Shown here piece after piece: positions 1-12,852 of a stretch of DNA of 64,000 nucleotides (position 1 is the stretch's first letter; each line of letters opens with the position of its first letter). A program made the translations under genes and the position numbers. The notes under the pieces are model-generated. The model did not search any database. It saw nothing but the letters and a program-made list of their open reading frames with translations, and had not been told where the DNA came from. Origin of the DNA: Hippophae tibetana (lineage: Eukaryota > Streptophyta > Magnoliopsida > Rosales > Elaeagnaceae); assembly GCA_037013495.1 (NCBI GenBank), contig CM072802.1, positions 63,349,483 to 63,413,482 of the forward strand, read 5' to 3'.

Positions 1-830
1 GTTGCCAAACCTGATATTTCATGATCAACAAATCATAGAGGATTAAAGGAATTGCGTCCAACAAGAATCGACAATTTTGAACGAATTTTCTATTTTTCCT
101 GATTTCCTGAGTGTTAAAAAAATAACTAAAAATATTTCTCATGTCTAAGATTATGAAACTTTGCAGTATGTGATCAAATATTATTCCAAACAGTTGTGCA
201 AAAAATCGTCCAAGAATTCCATCGTTTGACACGAGTTTGCCCACGAGGTGTTAGACATGGCTATAAATACCCCACATAGTGCCACCCGAAAACGAGCATT
301 CCTTGTCATCTTCGTATTTTTACGGTGCCAAACCTGATATTTCATTATCAATAAATCATAGAGGATGAAAGGAATTGCGTCCAACAAGAATTGACAATTT
401 TGGACAAATTTTCTATTTTTCAAGATTTTCTAAGTGTTCAAAAAATAACTAAAAATACTTCACATGTCCATAAGATTATGAAACTTTGCAGTATGTGATC
501 AAATATTATTCCAAACAGGTGTGCAAAAAATCGCCCAAGAATTCCATCATTTGACACGCGTTTGCCCACGGGGTTTTAGACTTGTCTATCAATGTCACAC
601 TTTGTGGCACCCGAAAACGAGCATTCCTTGTCATCTTCGTATTTTTACAGTGACAAACCTGATATTTCGTGATCAATAAATCATAGAGGATGAAAGGAAT
701 TGCGTCCAACAAGAATCGACAATTTTGGACGAATTATCTATTTTTCATGATTTTCCGAGAGTTCAAAAAATAACTGAAAATACTTTCCATCTCCATAAGA
801 TTATGAAACTTTGCAATATGTGATCAAATA
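1..830 (+). repeat. Domain A, part 1: right end of a mosaic block
   Basis: Bases 1-180 are the 3' part of one monomer, followed by units at 181 and 506. The series matches the units at 7330, 7653 and 7978, and again 27802, 28125 and 28450. It includes the same 2-bp deletion (ATGTCTAAGA instead of ATGTCCATAAGA, near 140-150, 7612-7622 and 28085-28095). The window therefore opens inside the end of a block that recurs twice more. The unit at 506 carries the marker GACTTGTCTATCAATG, here called type P. Confidence 0.85.
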
Positions 831-2454
831 TTATTCCAAACAGGTGTGCAAAAAATCGCCCAAGAATTCCATCGTTTGACCCGAGTTTGCCAACGGGGTG
901 TTAGACATGCCTATCAATGCCCCACATAATGGCACCCGAAAACGAGCATTCCTTGTCATCTTCATATTTTTACGGTGCAAAACCTGATATTTCGTGATCA
1001 ATAAATCATAGAGGATGAATGGAATTGCGTCCAACAAGAGTCGACAATTTTGGACGAATTTTCCATTTTTCCTGATTTCCCGAGAGTTCAAAAAATAACT
1101 AAAAATATTTCCCTTGTCCATAAGATTATGAAACTTTGCAGTATATGATCAAATATTATTCCAAACAGTTGTGTAAAAAATCGTCCAAGAATTCCATCGT
1201 TTGACACGAGTTTGCCCACGAGGTGTTAGACATGGCTATAAATGCCTCACATAGTGGCACCCGAAAACGAGCATTCCTTGTCATCTTCGTATTTTTACGG
1301 TGCCAAACCTGATATTTCATGATTAACAAATCATAGAGGATGAAAGGAATTGCGTCCAACAAGAATCGACAATTTTGGACGAATTTTCTATTTTTCATGA
1401 TTTTCGAGAGTTCAAAAAATAACTAAAAATACTTCCCATATCCATGAGATTATGAAACTTTGCAATATGTGATCAAATATTATTCCAAACAGGTGTGCAA
1501 AAAATCGCACAAGAATTCCATCGTTTGACACGTGTTTGCCCACGAGGTGTTAGACATGGCTATAAATGCCTCACATAGTGGCACCCGAAAACGAGCATTC
1601 CTTGTCATCTTCGTATTTTTACGGTGCCAAACCTGATATTTCATGATTAACAAATCATAGAGGATGAAAGGAATTGCGTCCAACAAGAATCGACAATTTT
1701 GGACGAATTTTCTATTTTTCATCATTTTCCGAGAGTTCAAAAAATAACTAAAAATACTTCCCATGTCCATAAGATTATGAAACTTTGCAATATTTGATCA
1801 AATATTATTCCAAACAGGTGTGCAAAAAATCGCACAAGAATTCCATCGTTTGACAGGAGTTTGCAGACGGGGTGTTAGACATGCCTATTAATGCCCCACA
1901 TGGTAGCACCCGAATACGAGCATTCCTTGTCATCTTCGTATTTTTACAGTGCCGAACCTGATATTTAGTGATCAATAAATCATAGAGGATTAAACGAATT
2001 GCTTCAACCAAGAACCGACAATTTTGGACGAATTTTCTATTTTTAATGATTTTTCGAGTGTTCAAAAAATAACTACAAATACTTTCCACGTCCATAAGAT
2101 TATGAAACTTTGCAGTATGTGATCAAATATTATTCAAAACAGGTGTGCAAAAAATCGCCAAAGAATTCCATCGTTTGACACGAGTTTGCCAACGGGGTGT
2201 TAGACATGCCTATCAATGCCCCACATAGTGGCACCCGAAAAAGAGCATTCCTTGTAATCTTCGTATTTTTACAGTGACAAACCTGATATTTCGTGATCAA
2301 TAAATCATAGAGGATGAAAGGAATTGCGTCCAACAAGAATCGACAATTTTGGACGAATTATCTATTTTTCATGATTTTCCGAGAGTTCAAAAAATAACTG
2401 AAAATACTTTCCATGTCCATAAGATTATGAAACTTTGCAATATGTGACCAAATA
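831..2454 (+). repeat. 5-mer HOR copy 1 (domain A)
   Basis: Five monomers (831, 1156, 1480, 1805, 2130), total 1,624 bp. Markers: CATAATGGCACCCG in the first; GTTGTGTAAAAAATCG in the second; AATCGCACAAG in the third and fourth; GACAGGAGTTTGCAGACG in the fourth; GAAAAAGAGCATTCC in the fifth. The same markers in the same order define copy 2. Confidence 0.88.
2130..2454 (+). repeat. Hybrid junction monomer (5055-type head, P-type tail)
   Basis: The first ~95 bases (TCGCCAAAGAATTCC, GCCAACGGGGTG, CACATAGTGG) match the unit at 5055. From the motif ACAGTGACAAACC (about 2272) onward it matches the P-type unit at 506, including GAATTATCTATTTTTC. The switch lies between about 2,222 and 2,272. The same hybrid recurs at 3755. 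It is the expected product of unequal exchange between a 5055-type monomer and the P monomer that precedes the first HOR monomer, which would create the 5-mer period. Confidence 0.78.
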
Positions 2455-4079
2455 TTATTCCAAACAGGTGTGCAAAAAATCGCCCATGAATTCCATCGTT
2501 TGACACGAGTTTGCCAACGGGGTGTTAGAAATGCCTATCAATGCCCCACATAATGGCACCCGAAAACGAGCATTCCTTGTCATCTTCGTATTTTTACGGT
2601 GCGAAACCTGATATTTCGTGATCAATAAATCATAGAGGATGAATGGAATTGCGTCCAACAAGAGTCGACAATTTTGGACGAATTTTCCTTTTTTCCTGAT
2701 TTCCCGAGAGTTCAAAAAATAAGTAAAAATATTTCCCTTGTCCATAAGATTATGAAACTTTGCAGTATATGATCAAATATTATTCCAAACAGTTGTGTAA
2801 AAAATCGTCCAAGAATTCCATCGTTTGACACGAGTTTGCCCACGAGGTGTTAGACATGGCTATAAATGCCTCACATAGTGGCACCCGAAAACGAGCATTC
2901 CTTGTCATCTTCGTATTTTTACGGTGCCAAACCTGATATTTCATGATTAACAAATCATAGAGGATGAAAGGAATTGCGTCCAACAAGAATCGACAATTTT
3001 GGACGAATTTTCTATTTTTCATGATTTTTCGAGAGTTCAAAAAATAACTAAAAATACTTCCCATGTCCATAAGATTATGAAACTTTGCAATATGTGATCA
3101 AATATTATTCCAAACAGGTGTGCAAAAAATCGCACAAGAATTCAATCGTTTGACACGTGTTTGCCCACGAGGTGTTAGACATGGCTATAAATGCCTCACA
3201 TAGTGGCACCCGAAAACGAGCATTCCTTTTCATCTTCATATTTTTACGGTGCCAAACCTGATATTTCATTATCAAAAAATCATAGAGGATGAAAGGAATT
3301 GCGTCCAACAAGAATCGACAATTTTGGACGAATTTTCTATTTTTCATCATTTTCCGAGAGTTCAAAAAAAAACTAAAAATACTTCCCATGTCCATAAGAT
3401 TATGAAACTTGGTAATATTTGATCAAATATTATTCCAAACAGGTGTGCAAAAAATCGCACAAGAATTCCATCGTTTGACAGGAGTTTGCAGACGGGGTGT
3501 TAGACATGCCTATTAATGCCCCACATGGTGGCACCCGAATACGAGCATTCCTTGTCATCTTCGTATTTTTACAGTGCCGAACCTGATATTTAGTGATCAA
3601 TAATTCATAGAGGATTAAACGAATTGCTTCCAACAAGAACCGACAATTTTGGACGAATTTTCTATTTTTAATGATTTTTCGAGTGTTCAAAAAATAACTA
3701 CAAATACTTTCCATGTCCATAAGATTATGAAACTTTGCAGTATGTGATCAAATATTATTCAAAACAGGTGTGCAAAAAATCGCCAAAGAATTCCATCGTT
3801 TGACACGAGTTTGCCAACGGGGTGTTAGACATGCCTATCAATGCCCCACATAGTGGCACCCGAAAAAGAGCATTCCTTGTAATCTTCGTATTTTTACAGT
3901 GACAAACCTGATATTTCGTGATCAATAAATCATAGAGGATGAAAGGAATTGCGTCCAACAAGAATCGACAATTTTGGACGAATTATCTATTTTTCATGAT
4001 TTTCCGAGAGTTCAAAAAATAACTGAAAATACTTTCCATGTCCATAAGATTATGAAACTTTGCAATATGTGATCAAATA
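2455..4079 (+). repeat. 5-mer HOR copy 2 (domain A)
   Basis: Five monomers (2455, 2780, 3105, 3430, 3755), total 1,625 bp, with the same marker order as copy 1. The 1-bp length difference comes from the second monomer of copy 1. Scattered single-base differences are present (for example CATTCCTTTTCATC near 3222), so the two copies are close but not identical. Confidence 0.88.
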
Positions 4080-5379
4080 TTATTCCAAACAGGTGTGCAA
4101 AAAATCGCACAAGAATTCCATCGTTTGACACGTTTTTGCCCACGAGGTGTTAGACATGGCTATAAATGCCTCACATATTGGCACCCGAAAACGAGCATTC
4201 CTTGTCATCTTCGTATTTTTACGGTGCCAAACCTGATATTTCATGATTAACAAATCATAGAGGATGAAAGGAATTGCGTCCAACAAGAATCGACAATTTT
4301 GGACGAATTTTCTATTTTTCATGATTTTTCGAGAGTTCAAAAAATAACTAAAAATACTTCCCATGTCCATAAGATTATGAAACTTTGCAATATGTGATCA
4401 AATATTATTCCAAATAGGTGTGCAAAAAATCGCACAAGAATTCCATCGTTTGACACGTTTTTGCCCACGAGGTGTTAGACATGGCTATAAATGCCTCACA
4501 TATTGGCACCCGAAAACGAGCATTCCTTGTCATCTTCATATTTTTACGGTGCCAAACCTGATATTTCATTATCAAAAAATCATAGAGGATGAAAGGAATT
4601 GCGTCCAACAAGAATCGACAATTTTGGACGAATTTTCTATTTTTCATCATTTTCCGAGAGTTCAAAAAATAACTAAAAATACTTCCCATGTCCATAAGAT
4701 TATGATACTTTGCAATATTTGATCAAATATTATTCCAAACAGGTGTGCAAAAAATGGCACAAGAATTCCATCGTTTGACACGAGTTTGCCCACGGGGTGT
4801 TAGACATGCCTATCAATGCCCCACATGGTGGCACCCGAAAACGAGCATTCCTTGTCATCTTCGTATTTTTACAGTGCCGAACCTGATATTTAGTGATCAA
4901 TAAATCATAGAGGATTAAAGGAATTGCGTCCAACAAGAACCGACAATTTTGGACGAATTTTCTATTTTTAATGATTTTCCGAGTGTTCAAAAAATAACTA
5001 CAAATACTTTCCATGTCCATAAGATTATGAAACTTTGCAGTATGTGATCAAATATTATTCAAAACAGGTGTGCAAAAAATCGCCAAAGAATTCCATCGTT
5101 TGACACGAGTTTGCCAACGGGGTGTTAGACATGCCTATCAATGCCCCACATAGTGGCAACGGAAAACGAGCATTCCTTGTCATCTTCTTATTTTTACAGT
5201 GCGAAACCTGATATTTCGTGATCAATAAATCATAGAGGATGAATGGAATTGCGTCCAACAAGAGTCGACAATTTTGGACGAATTTTCCATTTTTCCTGAT
5301 TTCCCGAGAGTTCAAAAAATAACTAAAAATATTTCCCTTGTCCATAAGAATATGAAACTTTGCAGTATATGATCAAATA
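4080..5379 (+). repeat. Contracted 5-mer HOR copy 3 (four monomers)
   Basis: Four monomers (4080, 4405, 4730, 5055), total 1,300 bp. The unit at 4080 has a head shared with 4405 (GTTTTTGCCC and CATATTGGC) and a tail like the second HOR monomer (CATGATTAACAAATC). It looks like a fusion that removed one monomer. The unit at 5055 has the head of the fifth monomer and a tail like the first (GTGCGAAACC, GATGAATGG), so it appears to be the unrecombined parent of the hybrid at 2130 and 3755. Confidence 0.8.
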
Positions 5380-8302
5380 TTATTCCAAACAGTTGTGTAA
5401 AAAATCGTCCAAGAATTCCATCGTTTGACACGAGTTTGCCCACGAGGTGTTAGACATGGCTATAAATGCCTCACATAGTGGCACTAGAAAACGATCATTT
5501 CTTGTCATCTTCGTATTTTAACAGTGCCGAACCTGATATTTAGTGATCAATAAATCATAGAGGATTAAAGGAATTGCGTCCAACAAGAACCGACAATTTT
5601 GGACGTATTTTCTATTTTTAATGATTTTCCGAGTGTTCAAAAAATAACTACAAATACTTCCCCTAATCATAAGATTATGAAACTTTGCAGTATGTTATCA
5701 AATATTATTCCAAACAGGTGTGCAAGAAATCGCCCAAGAATTCCATCGTTTGGACGAGTTTGCCCAAGGGGTGTTAGACATGCCTATTAATGTCCAACAT
5801 GGTGGCACCCGAAAACGAGCATTCCTAGTTATTTTCGTATTTTTACAGTGCCAAAACCGGATATTTAGTGATCAATAAATCATAAAGGATGAAAGGAATT
5901 GCGTCCAACAAGAACCGAGAATTTTGGACGAATTTTCTATTTTTTATGATTTTTCGAGAGTTCAAAAAATAACTAAAAATACTTTCCATGTCCATAAGAT
6001 TATGAAACTTAGGATTATGTGATCAAATATTATTACAAACAGATGTGCAAAAAATCGCCCAAGAATTCCTTCGTTTGACACGCGTTTGCCCATGGGGTTT
6101 TAGACATGCCTATCAATGTCCTATATAGTGGCACCCGAAAACGAGCATTCCTTGTCATCTTCGTATTTTTACGGTGAGAAACCTGATATTTCGTGATCAA
6201 TAAATCTTAGAGAATGAAAGGAATTGCGTCCAACAAGAACCGACAATTTTGGACGAATTTTCTATTTTTCATAATTTTCCGAGCGTTCAAAAAATAACTG
6301 AAAATACTTTCCATGTCCATAAGATTATGTAACCTTGGATTATGTGATCAAATATTATTCAAAACATGTGTGCAAAAAATCGCCCAAGAATTCCATCGTT
6401 TGACATGAGTTTGCCCACGGGGTGTTAGACATGCCTATCAATGTCTCACATGGTGGAACCCGAAAAGGAGCATTCCTTGTTATCTTCGTCTTTATACAGT
6501 GCCAAACCTGATATTTAGTGATCAATAAATCATAGAGGATGAAAGGAATTGCGTCCCACAAGAACCGACAATTTTGGACGAATTTTCTATTTTTCATGAT
6601 TTTACGAGTTTTCAAAAACTAACTAAAAATACTTTCCATGTCCATAAGATTATGAAACTTTGGATTATGTGATCAAATATTATTCAAAACAGGTGTGCAA
6701 AAAATCGTCCAAGAATTCCATCGTTTGACACGAGTTTGCCCACGAGGTGTTAGACATGGCTATAAATACCCCACATAGTGCCACCCGAAAACGAGCATTC
6801 CTTGTCATCTTCGTATATTTACGGTGCCAAACCTGATATTTCATTATCAATAAATCATAGAGGATGAAAGGAATTGCGTCCAACAAGAATCGACAATTTT
6901 GGACAAATTTTCTATTTTTCAAGATTTTCTAAGAGTTCAAAAAATAACTAAAAATACTTCACATGTCCATAAGATTATGAAACTTTGTAGTATGTGATCA
7001 AATATTATTCCAAACAGGTGTGCAAAAAATCGCCCAAGAATTCCATCATTTGACACGCGTTTGCCCACGGGGTTTTAGACTTGTCTATGAATGTCACACT
7101 TAGTGGCACCCGAAAACGAGCATTCCTTGTCATCTTCGTATTTTTACAGTTACAAACCTGATATTTCGTGATCAATAAATCATAGAGGATGAAAGGAATT
7201 GCGTCCAACAAGAATCGACAATTTTGGACGAATGATCTATTTTTCATGATTTTCCGAGAGTTCAAAAAATAACTGAAAATACTTTCCATGTCCATAAGAT
7301 TATGAAACTTTGCAATATGTGATCAAATATTATTCCAAACAGGTGTGCAAAAAATCGCCCAAGAATTCCATCGTTTGACACGAGTTTGCCCACGAGGTGT
7401 TAGACATGGCTATAAATGCCTCACATAGTGGCACCCGAAGACGAGCATTCCTTGTCATCTTCGTATTTTTACGGTGCCAAACCTGATATTTCCTGATCAA
7501 CAAATCATAGAGGATTAAAGGAATTGCGTCCAACAAGAATCGACAATTTTGAACGAATTTTCTATTTTTCCTGATTTCCTGAGTTTTAAAAAAATAACTA
7601 AAAATATTTCTCATGTCTAAGATTATGAAACTTTGCAGTATGTGATCAAATATTATTCCAAACAGTTGTGCAAAAAATCGTCCAAGAATTCCATCGTTTG
7701 ACACGAGTTTGCCCACGAGGTGTTAGACATGGCTATAAATACCCCACATAGTGCCACCCGAAAACGAGCATTCCTTGTCATCTTCGTATTTTTACGGTGC
7801 CAAACCTGATATTTCATTATCAATAAATCATAGAGGATGAAAGGAATTGCGTCCAACAAGAATCGACAATTTTGGACAAATTTTCTATTTTTCAAGATTT
7901 TCTAAGTGTTCAAAAAATAACTAAAAATACTTCACATGTCCATAAGATTATGAAACTTTGCAGTATGTGATCAAATATTATTCCAAACAGGTGTGCAAAA
8001 AATCGCCCAAGAAATCCATCATTTGACACGCGGTTGCCCACGGGGTTTTAGACTTGTCTATCAATGTCACACTTAGTGGCACCCAAAAACGAGCATTCCT
8101 TGTCATCTTCGTATTTTTACAGTGACAAACCTGATATTTCGTGATCAATAAATCATAGAGGATGAAAGGAATTGCGTCCAACAAGAATCGACAATTTTGG
8201 ACGAATGATCTATTTTTCATGATTTTTCGAGAGTTCAAAAAATAACTGAAAATACTTTCCATGTCCATAAGATTATGAAAGTTTGCAATATCTGATCAAA
8301 TA
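5380..8302 (+). repeat. Domain A, part 3: irregular block, precursor-like order of the 7-mer HOR
   Basis: Nine monomers start at 5380, 5705, 6030, 6355, 6680, 7005, 7330, 7653 and 7978. Their types resemble, in order, M1, M2, M3, M4, M6, M7-like (P), M5, M6 and P of the 7-mer HOR that follows. Examples are GATCATTTCTTG in 5380, TTTGGACGAGTTTGCC in 5705, TTACAAACAGATGTGC in 6030 and GATCAACAAATC in 7330. The series is not periodic. It reads like an ancestral or remodelled version of the 7-mer order. A parallel copy lies at 25852-28774. Confidence 0.8.
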
Positions 8303-9277
8303 GTATTCCAAACAGGTGTGCAAAAAATCGCCCAAGAATTCCATCGTTTGACACGAGTTTGCCCACGAGGTGTTAGACATGGCTATAAATGCCTCAAATA
8401 GTAGCACCCGAAGACGAGCATTCCTTGTCATCTTCGTATTTTTACGGTGCCAAACCTGATATTTCATGATCAACAAATCATAGAGGATTAAAGGAATTGC
8501 GTCCAACAAGAATCGACAATTTTGGACGAATTTTCTATTTTTCCTGATTTCCCGAGTGTTAAAAAAATAACTAAAAATATTTCCCATGTCCATAAGATTA
8601 TGAAAATTTGGATTATGTGATCAAATATTATTCAAAACAGGTGTGCAAAAAATCGTCCAAGAATTCCATCGTTTGACACGAGTTTACCCACGAGGTGTTA
8701 GACATGGCTATAAATACCCCACATAGTGCCACCCGGAAACGAGCATTCCTTGTCATCTTCGTATTTTGACGGTGCCAAACCTGATATTTCATTATCAATA
8801 AATCATAGAGGATGAAAGGAATTGCGTCCAACAAGAATCGACAATTTTGGACAAATTTTCTATTTTTCAAGATTTTCCTAGAGTTCAAAAAATAACTAAA
8901 AATACTTCACATGTCCATAAGATTATGAAACTTTGCAGTATGTGATCAAATAATATTCCAAACAGGTGTGCAAAAAATCGCCCAAGAATTCCATCATTTG
9001 ACACGCGTTTGCCCACAGGGTTTTAGACATGTCTATCAATGTCACACATAGTGGCACCCGAAAACGAGCATTCCTTGTCATCTTCGTATTTTTACGGTGC
9101 GAAACCTGATATTTCGTGATCAATAAATCATAGAGGATGAATGGAATTGCGTCCAACAAGAGTCGACAATTTTGGACGAATTTTCCATTTTTCCTGATTT
9201 CCCGAGAGTTCAAAAAATAACTAAAAATATTTCCCTTGTCCATAAGAATATGAAACTTTGCAGTATATGATCAAATA
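8303..9277 (+). repeat. 7-mer HOR, partial leading copy (M5-M6-M7)
   Basis: Three monomers at 8303, 8628 and 8953 carry M5, M6 and M7 markers and lead directly into the first M1 at 9278. The array therefore begins in mid-unit. The monomer at 8303 has private changes (AATATCTGATC, CTCAAATAGTAGC), as often seen at the edge of a homogenised array. Confidence 0.85.
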
Positions 9278-11552
9278 TTATTCCAAACAGTTGTGTACAA
9301 AATCGTCCAAGAATTCCATCGTTTGACACGAGTTTGCCCACGAAGTGATAGACATGGCTATAAATGCGTCACATAGTGGCACCAGAAAACGATCATTCCT
9401 TGTCATCTTCGTATTTTTACAGTGCCGAACCTGATATTTAGTGATCAATAAATCATAGAGGATTAAAGGAATTGCGTCCAACAAGAACCGACAATTTTGG
9501 ACGTATTTTCTATTTTTAATGATTTTCCGAGTGTTCAAAAAATAACTACAAATACTTCCCCTAATCATAAGATTATGAAACTTTGCAGTATGTTATCAAA
9601 TATTATTCCAAACAGGTGTGCAAGAAATCGCCCAAGAATTCCATCGTTTGGACGAGTTTGCCCACGGGGTGTTAGACATGCCTATTAATGTCCAACATGG
9701 TGGCACCCGAAAACGAGCATTCCTTGTTATTTTCGTATTTTTACAGTGCCAAAACCGGATATTTATTGATCAATAAATCATAAAGGATGAAAGGAATTGC
9801 GTCCAACAAGAACCGAGAATTTTGGACGAATTTTCTATCTTTTATGATTTTTTGAGAGTTCAAAAAATAACTAAAAATACTTTCCATGTCCATAAGATTA
9901 TGAAACTTTGGATTATGTGATCAAATACTATTACAAACAGATGTGCAAAAAATCGCCCAAGAATTCCTTCGTTTGACACGCGTTTGCCCATGGGGTTTTA
10001 GACATGCCTATCAATGTCCAACATAGTGGCACCCGAAAACGAGCATTCCTTGTCATCTTCGTATTTTTACAGTGAGAAACCTGATATTTCGTGATCAATA
10101 AATCTTAGAGAATGAAAGGAATTGCGTCCAACAAGAACCGACAATTTTGGACGAATTTTCTATTTTTCATAATTTTCCGAGCGTTCAAAAAATAACTGAA
10201 AATACTTTCCATGTCCATAAGATTATGTAACTTTGGATTATGTGATCAAATATTATTCAAAACAGGTGTGCAAAAAATCGCCCAAGAATTCCATCGTTTG
10301 ACATGAGTTTGCCCACGGGGTGTTAGATATGCCTATCAATGCCACACATGGTGGTACCCGAAAAGGAGTATTCCTTGTCATCGTCGTCTTTTTACAGTGT
10401 CAAACCTGATATTTAGTGAGCAATAAATCATAGAGGATTAAAGGAATTGCGTCCAACAAGAAACAACAATTTTGGACAAATTTTCTATTTTTCGTGATTT
10501 TCCGAGTTTTCAAAAAATAACTAAAAATACTTTCCATGTCCATAAGTTTATTAAACTTTGGATTATGTGATCAAATATTATTCAAAACAGGTGTGCAAAA
10601 AATCGCCCAAGAATTCCATCGTTTGACACGAGTTTGCCCACGAGGTGTTAGACATGGCTATAAATGCCTCACATAGTGGCACCCGAAGACGAGCATTCCT
10701 TGTCATCTTCGTATTTTTACGGTGCCAAACCTGATATTTCATGATCAACAAATCATAGAGGATTAAAGGAATTGCGTCCAACAAGAATCGACAATTTTGG
10801 ACGAATTTTCTATTTTTCCTGATTTCCCGAGTGTTAAAAAAATAACTAAAAATATTTCCCATGTCCATAAGATTATGAAAATTTGGATTATGTGATCAAA
10901 TATTATTCAAAACAGGTGTGCAAAAAATCGTCCAAGAATTCCATCGTTTGACACGAGTTTGCCCACGAGGTGTTAGACATGGCTATAAATACCCCACATA
11001 GTGCCACCCGGAAACGAGCATTCCTTGTCATCTTCGTATTTTGACGGTGCCAAACCTGATATTTCATTATCAATAAATCATAGAGGATGAAAGGAATTGC
11101 GTCCAACAAGAATCGACAATTTTGGACAAATTTTCTATTTTTCAAGATTTTCCTAGAGTTCAAAAAATAACTAAAAATACTTCACATGTCCATAAGATTA
11201 TGAAACTTTGCAGTATGTGATAAAATATTATTCCAAACAGGTGTGCAAAAAATCGCCCAAGAATTCCATCATTTGACACGCGTTTGCCCACGGGGTTTTA
11301 GACATGTCTATCAATGTCACACAGAGTGGCACCCGAAAACGAGCATTCCTTGTCATCTTCGTATTTTTACGGTGCGAAACCTGATATTTCGTGATCAATA
11401 AATCATAGAGGACGAATGGAATTGCGTCCAACAAGAGTCGACAATTTTGGACGAATTTTCCATTTTTCCTGATTTCCCGAGAGTTCAAAAAATAACTAAA
11501 AATATTTCACTTGTCCATAAGAATATGAAACTTTGCAGTATATGATCAAATA
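9278..11552 (+). repeat. 7-mer HOR copy 1
   Basis: Canonical M1-M7 order, 2,275 bp, starts at 9278, 9603, 9928, 10253, 10578, 10903 and 11228. It shares with copies 2 and 6 the M1 form GAAGTGATAGACATGG and the M2 tail TCTATCTTTTATG. These separate copies 1, 2 and 6 from copies 3-5. M7 ends with TATTTCACTTGTCC, also found in M7 at 20652. Confidence 0.9.
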
Positions 11553-12852
11553 TTATTCCAAACAGTTGTGTACAAAATCGTCCAAGAATTCCATCGTTTG
11601 ACACGAGTTTGCCCACGAAGTGATAGACATGGCTATAAATGCGTCACATAGTGGCACCAGAAAACGATCATTCCTTGTCATCTTCGTATTTTTACAGTGC
11701 CGAACCTGATATTTAGTGATCAATAAATCATAGAGGATTAAAGGAATTGCGTCCAACAAGAACCGACAATTTTGGACGTATTTTCTATTTTTAATGATTT
11801 TCCGAGTGTTCAAAAAATAACTACAAATACTTCCCCTAATCATAAGATTATGAAACTTTGCAGTATGTTATCAAATATTATTCCAAACAGGTGTGCAAGA
11901 AATCGCCCAAGAATTCCATCGTTTGGACGAGTTTGCCCACGGGGTGTTAGACATGCCTATTAATGTCCAACATGGTGGCACCCGAAAACTAGCATTCCTT
12001 GTTATTTTCGTATTTTTACAGTGCCAAAACCGGATATTTAGTGATCAATAAATCATAAAGGATGAAAGGAATTGCGTCCAACAAGAACCGAGAATTTTGG
12101 ACGAATTTTCTATCTTTTATGATTTTTCGAGAGTTCAAAAAATAACTAAAAATACTTTCCATGTCCATAAGATTATGAAACTTTGGATTATGTGATCAAA
12201 TATTATTACAAACAGATGTGCAAAAAATCGCCCAAGAATTCCTTCGTTTGACACGCGTTTGCCCATGGGGTTTTAGACATGCCTATCAATGTCCAACATA
12301 GTGGCACCCGAAAACGAGCATTCCTTGTCATCTTCGTATTTTTACAGTGAGAAACCTGATATTTCGTGATCAATAAATCTTAGAGAATGAAAGGAATTGC
12401 GTCCAACAAGAACCGACAATTTTGGACGAATTTTCTATTTTTCATAATTTTCCGAGCGTTCAAAAAATAACTGAAAATACTTTCCATGTCCATAAGATTA
12501 TGTAACTTTGGATTATGTGATCAAATATTATTCAAAACAGGTGTGCAAAAAATCGCCCAAGAATTCCATCGTTTGACATGAGTTTGCCCACGGGGTGTTA
12601 GATATGCCTATCAATGCCACACATGGTGGTACCCGAAAAGGAGTATTCCTTGTCATCGTCGTCTTTTTACAGTGTCAAACCTGATATTTAGTGAGCAATA
12701 AATCATAGAGGATTAAAGGAATTGCGTCCAACAAGAAACAACAATTTTGGACAAATTTTCTATTTTTCGTGATTTTTCGAGTTTTCAAAAAATAACTAAA
12801 AATACTTTCCATGTCCATAAGTTTATTAACCTTTGGATTATGTGATCAAATA

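Larger units (their letters stand above)
831..5379 (+). repeat. Domain A, part 2: 5-mer higher-order repeat array (1,625-bp period)
   Basis: Units at 831, 1156, 1480, 1805 and 2130 reappear in order at 2455, 2780, 3105, 3430 and 3755, shifts of 1,624-1,625 bp. A third, shortened pass follows at 4080, 4405, 4730 and 5055. Corresponding monomers are almost identical by eye, while neighbours in one pass differ at many sites, which is the signature of an HOR. The fifth monomer (2130, 3755) is a hybrid, described separately. Confidence 0.9.

Noticed and set aside
5599-5790. Plus-strand frames of 61-104 codons, for example 5599-5790, 9497-9688, 29644-29922 and 4420-4722.
   Set aside because: They overlap the minus-strand frames, occur only in subsets of monomers and follow the HOR period. 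No start context or domain supports them.
7330-7895. Longer minus-strand frame of 128 codons at 7330-7716 (same at 27802-28188) that seems to join two monomers.
   Set aside because: It arises only because a 2-bp deletion lets the chance frame run across the monomer boundary. Both cases belong to one duplicated block.
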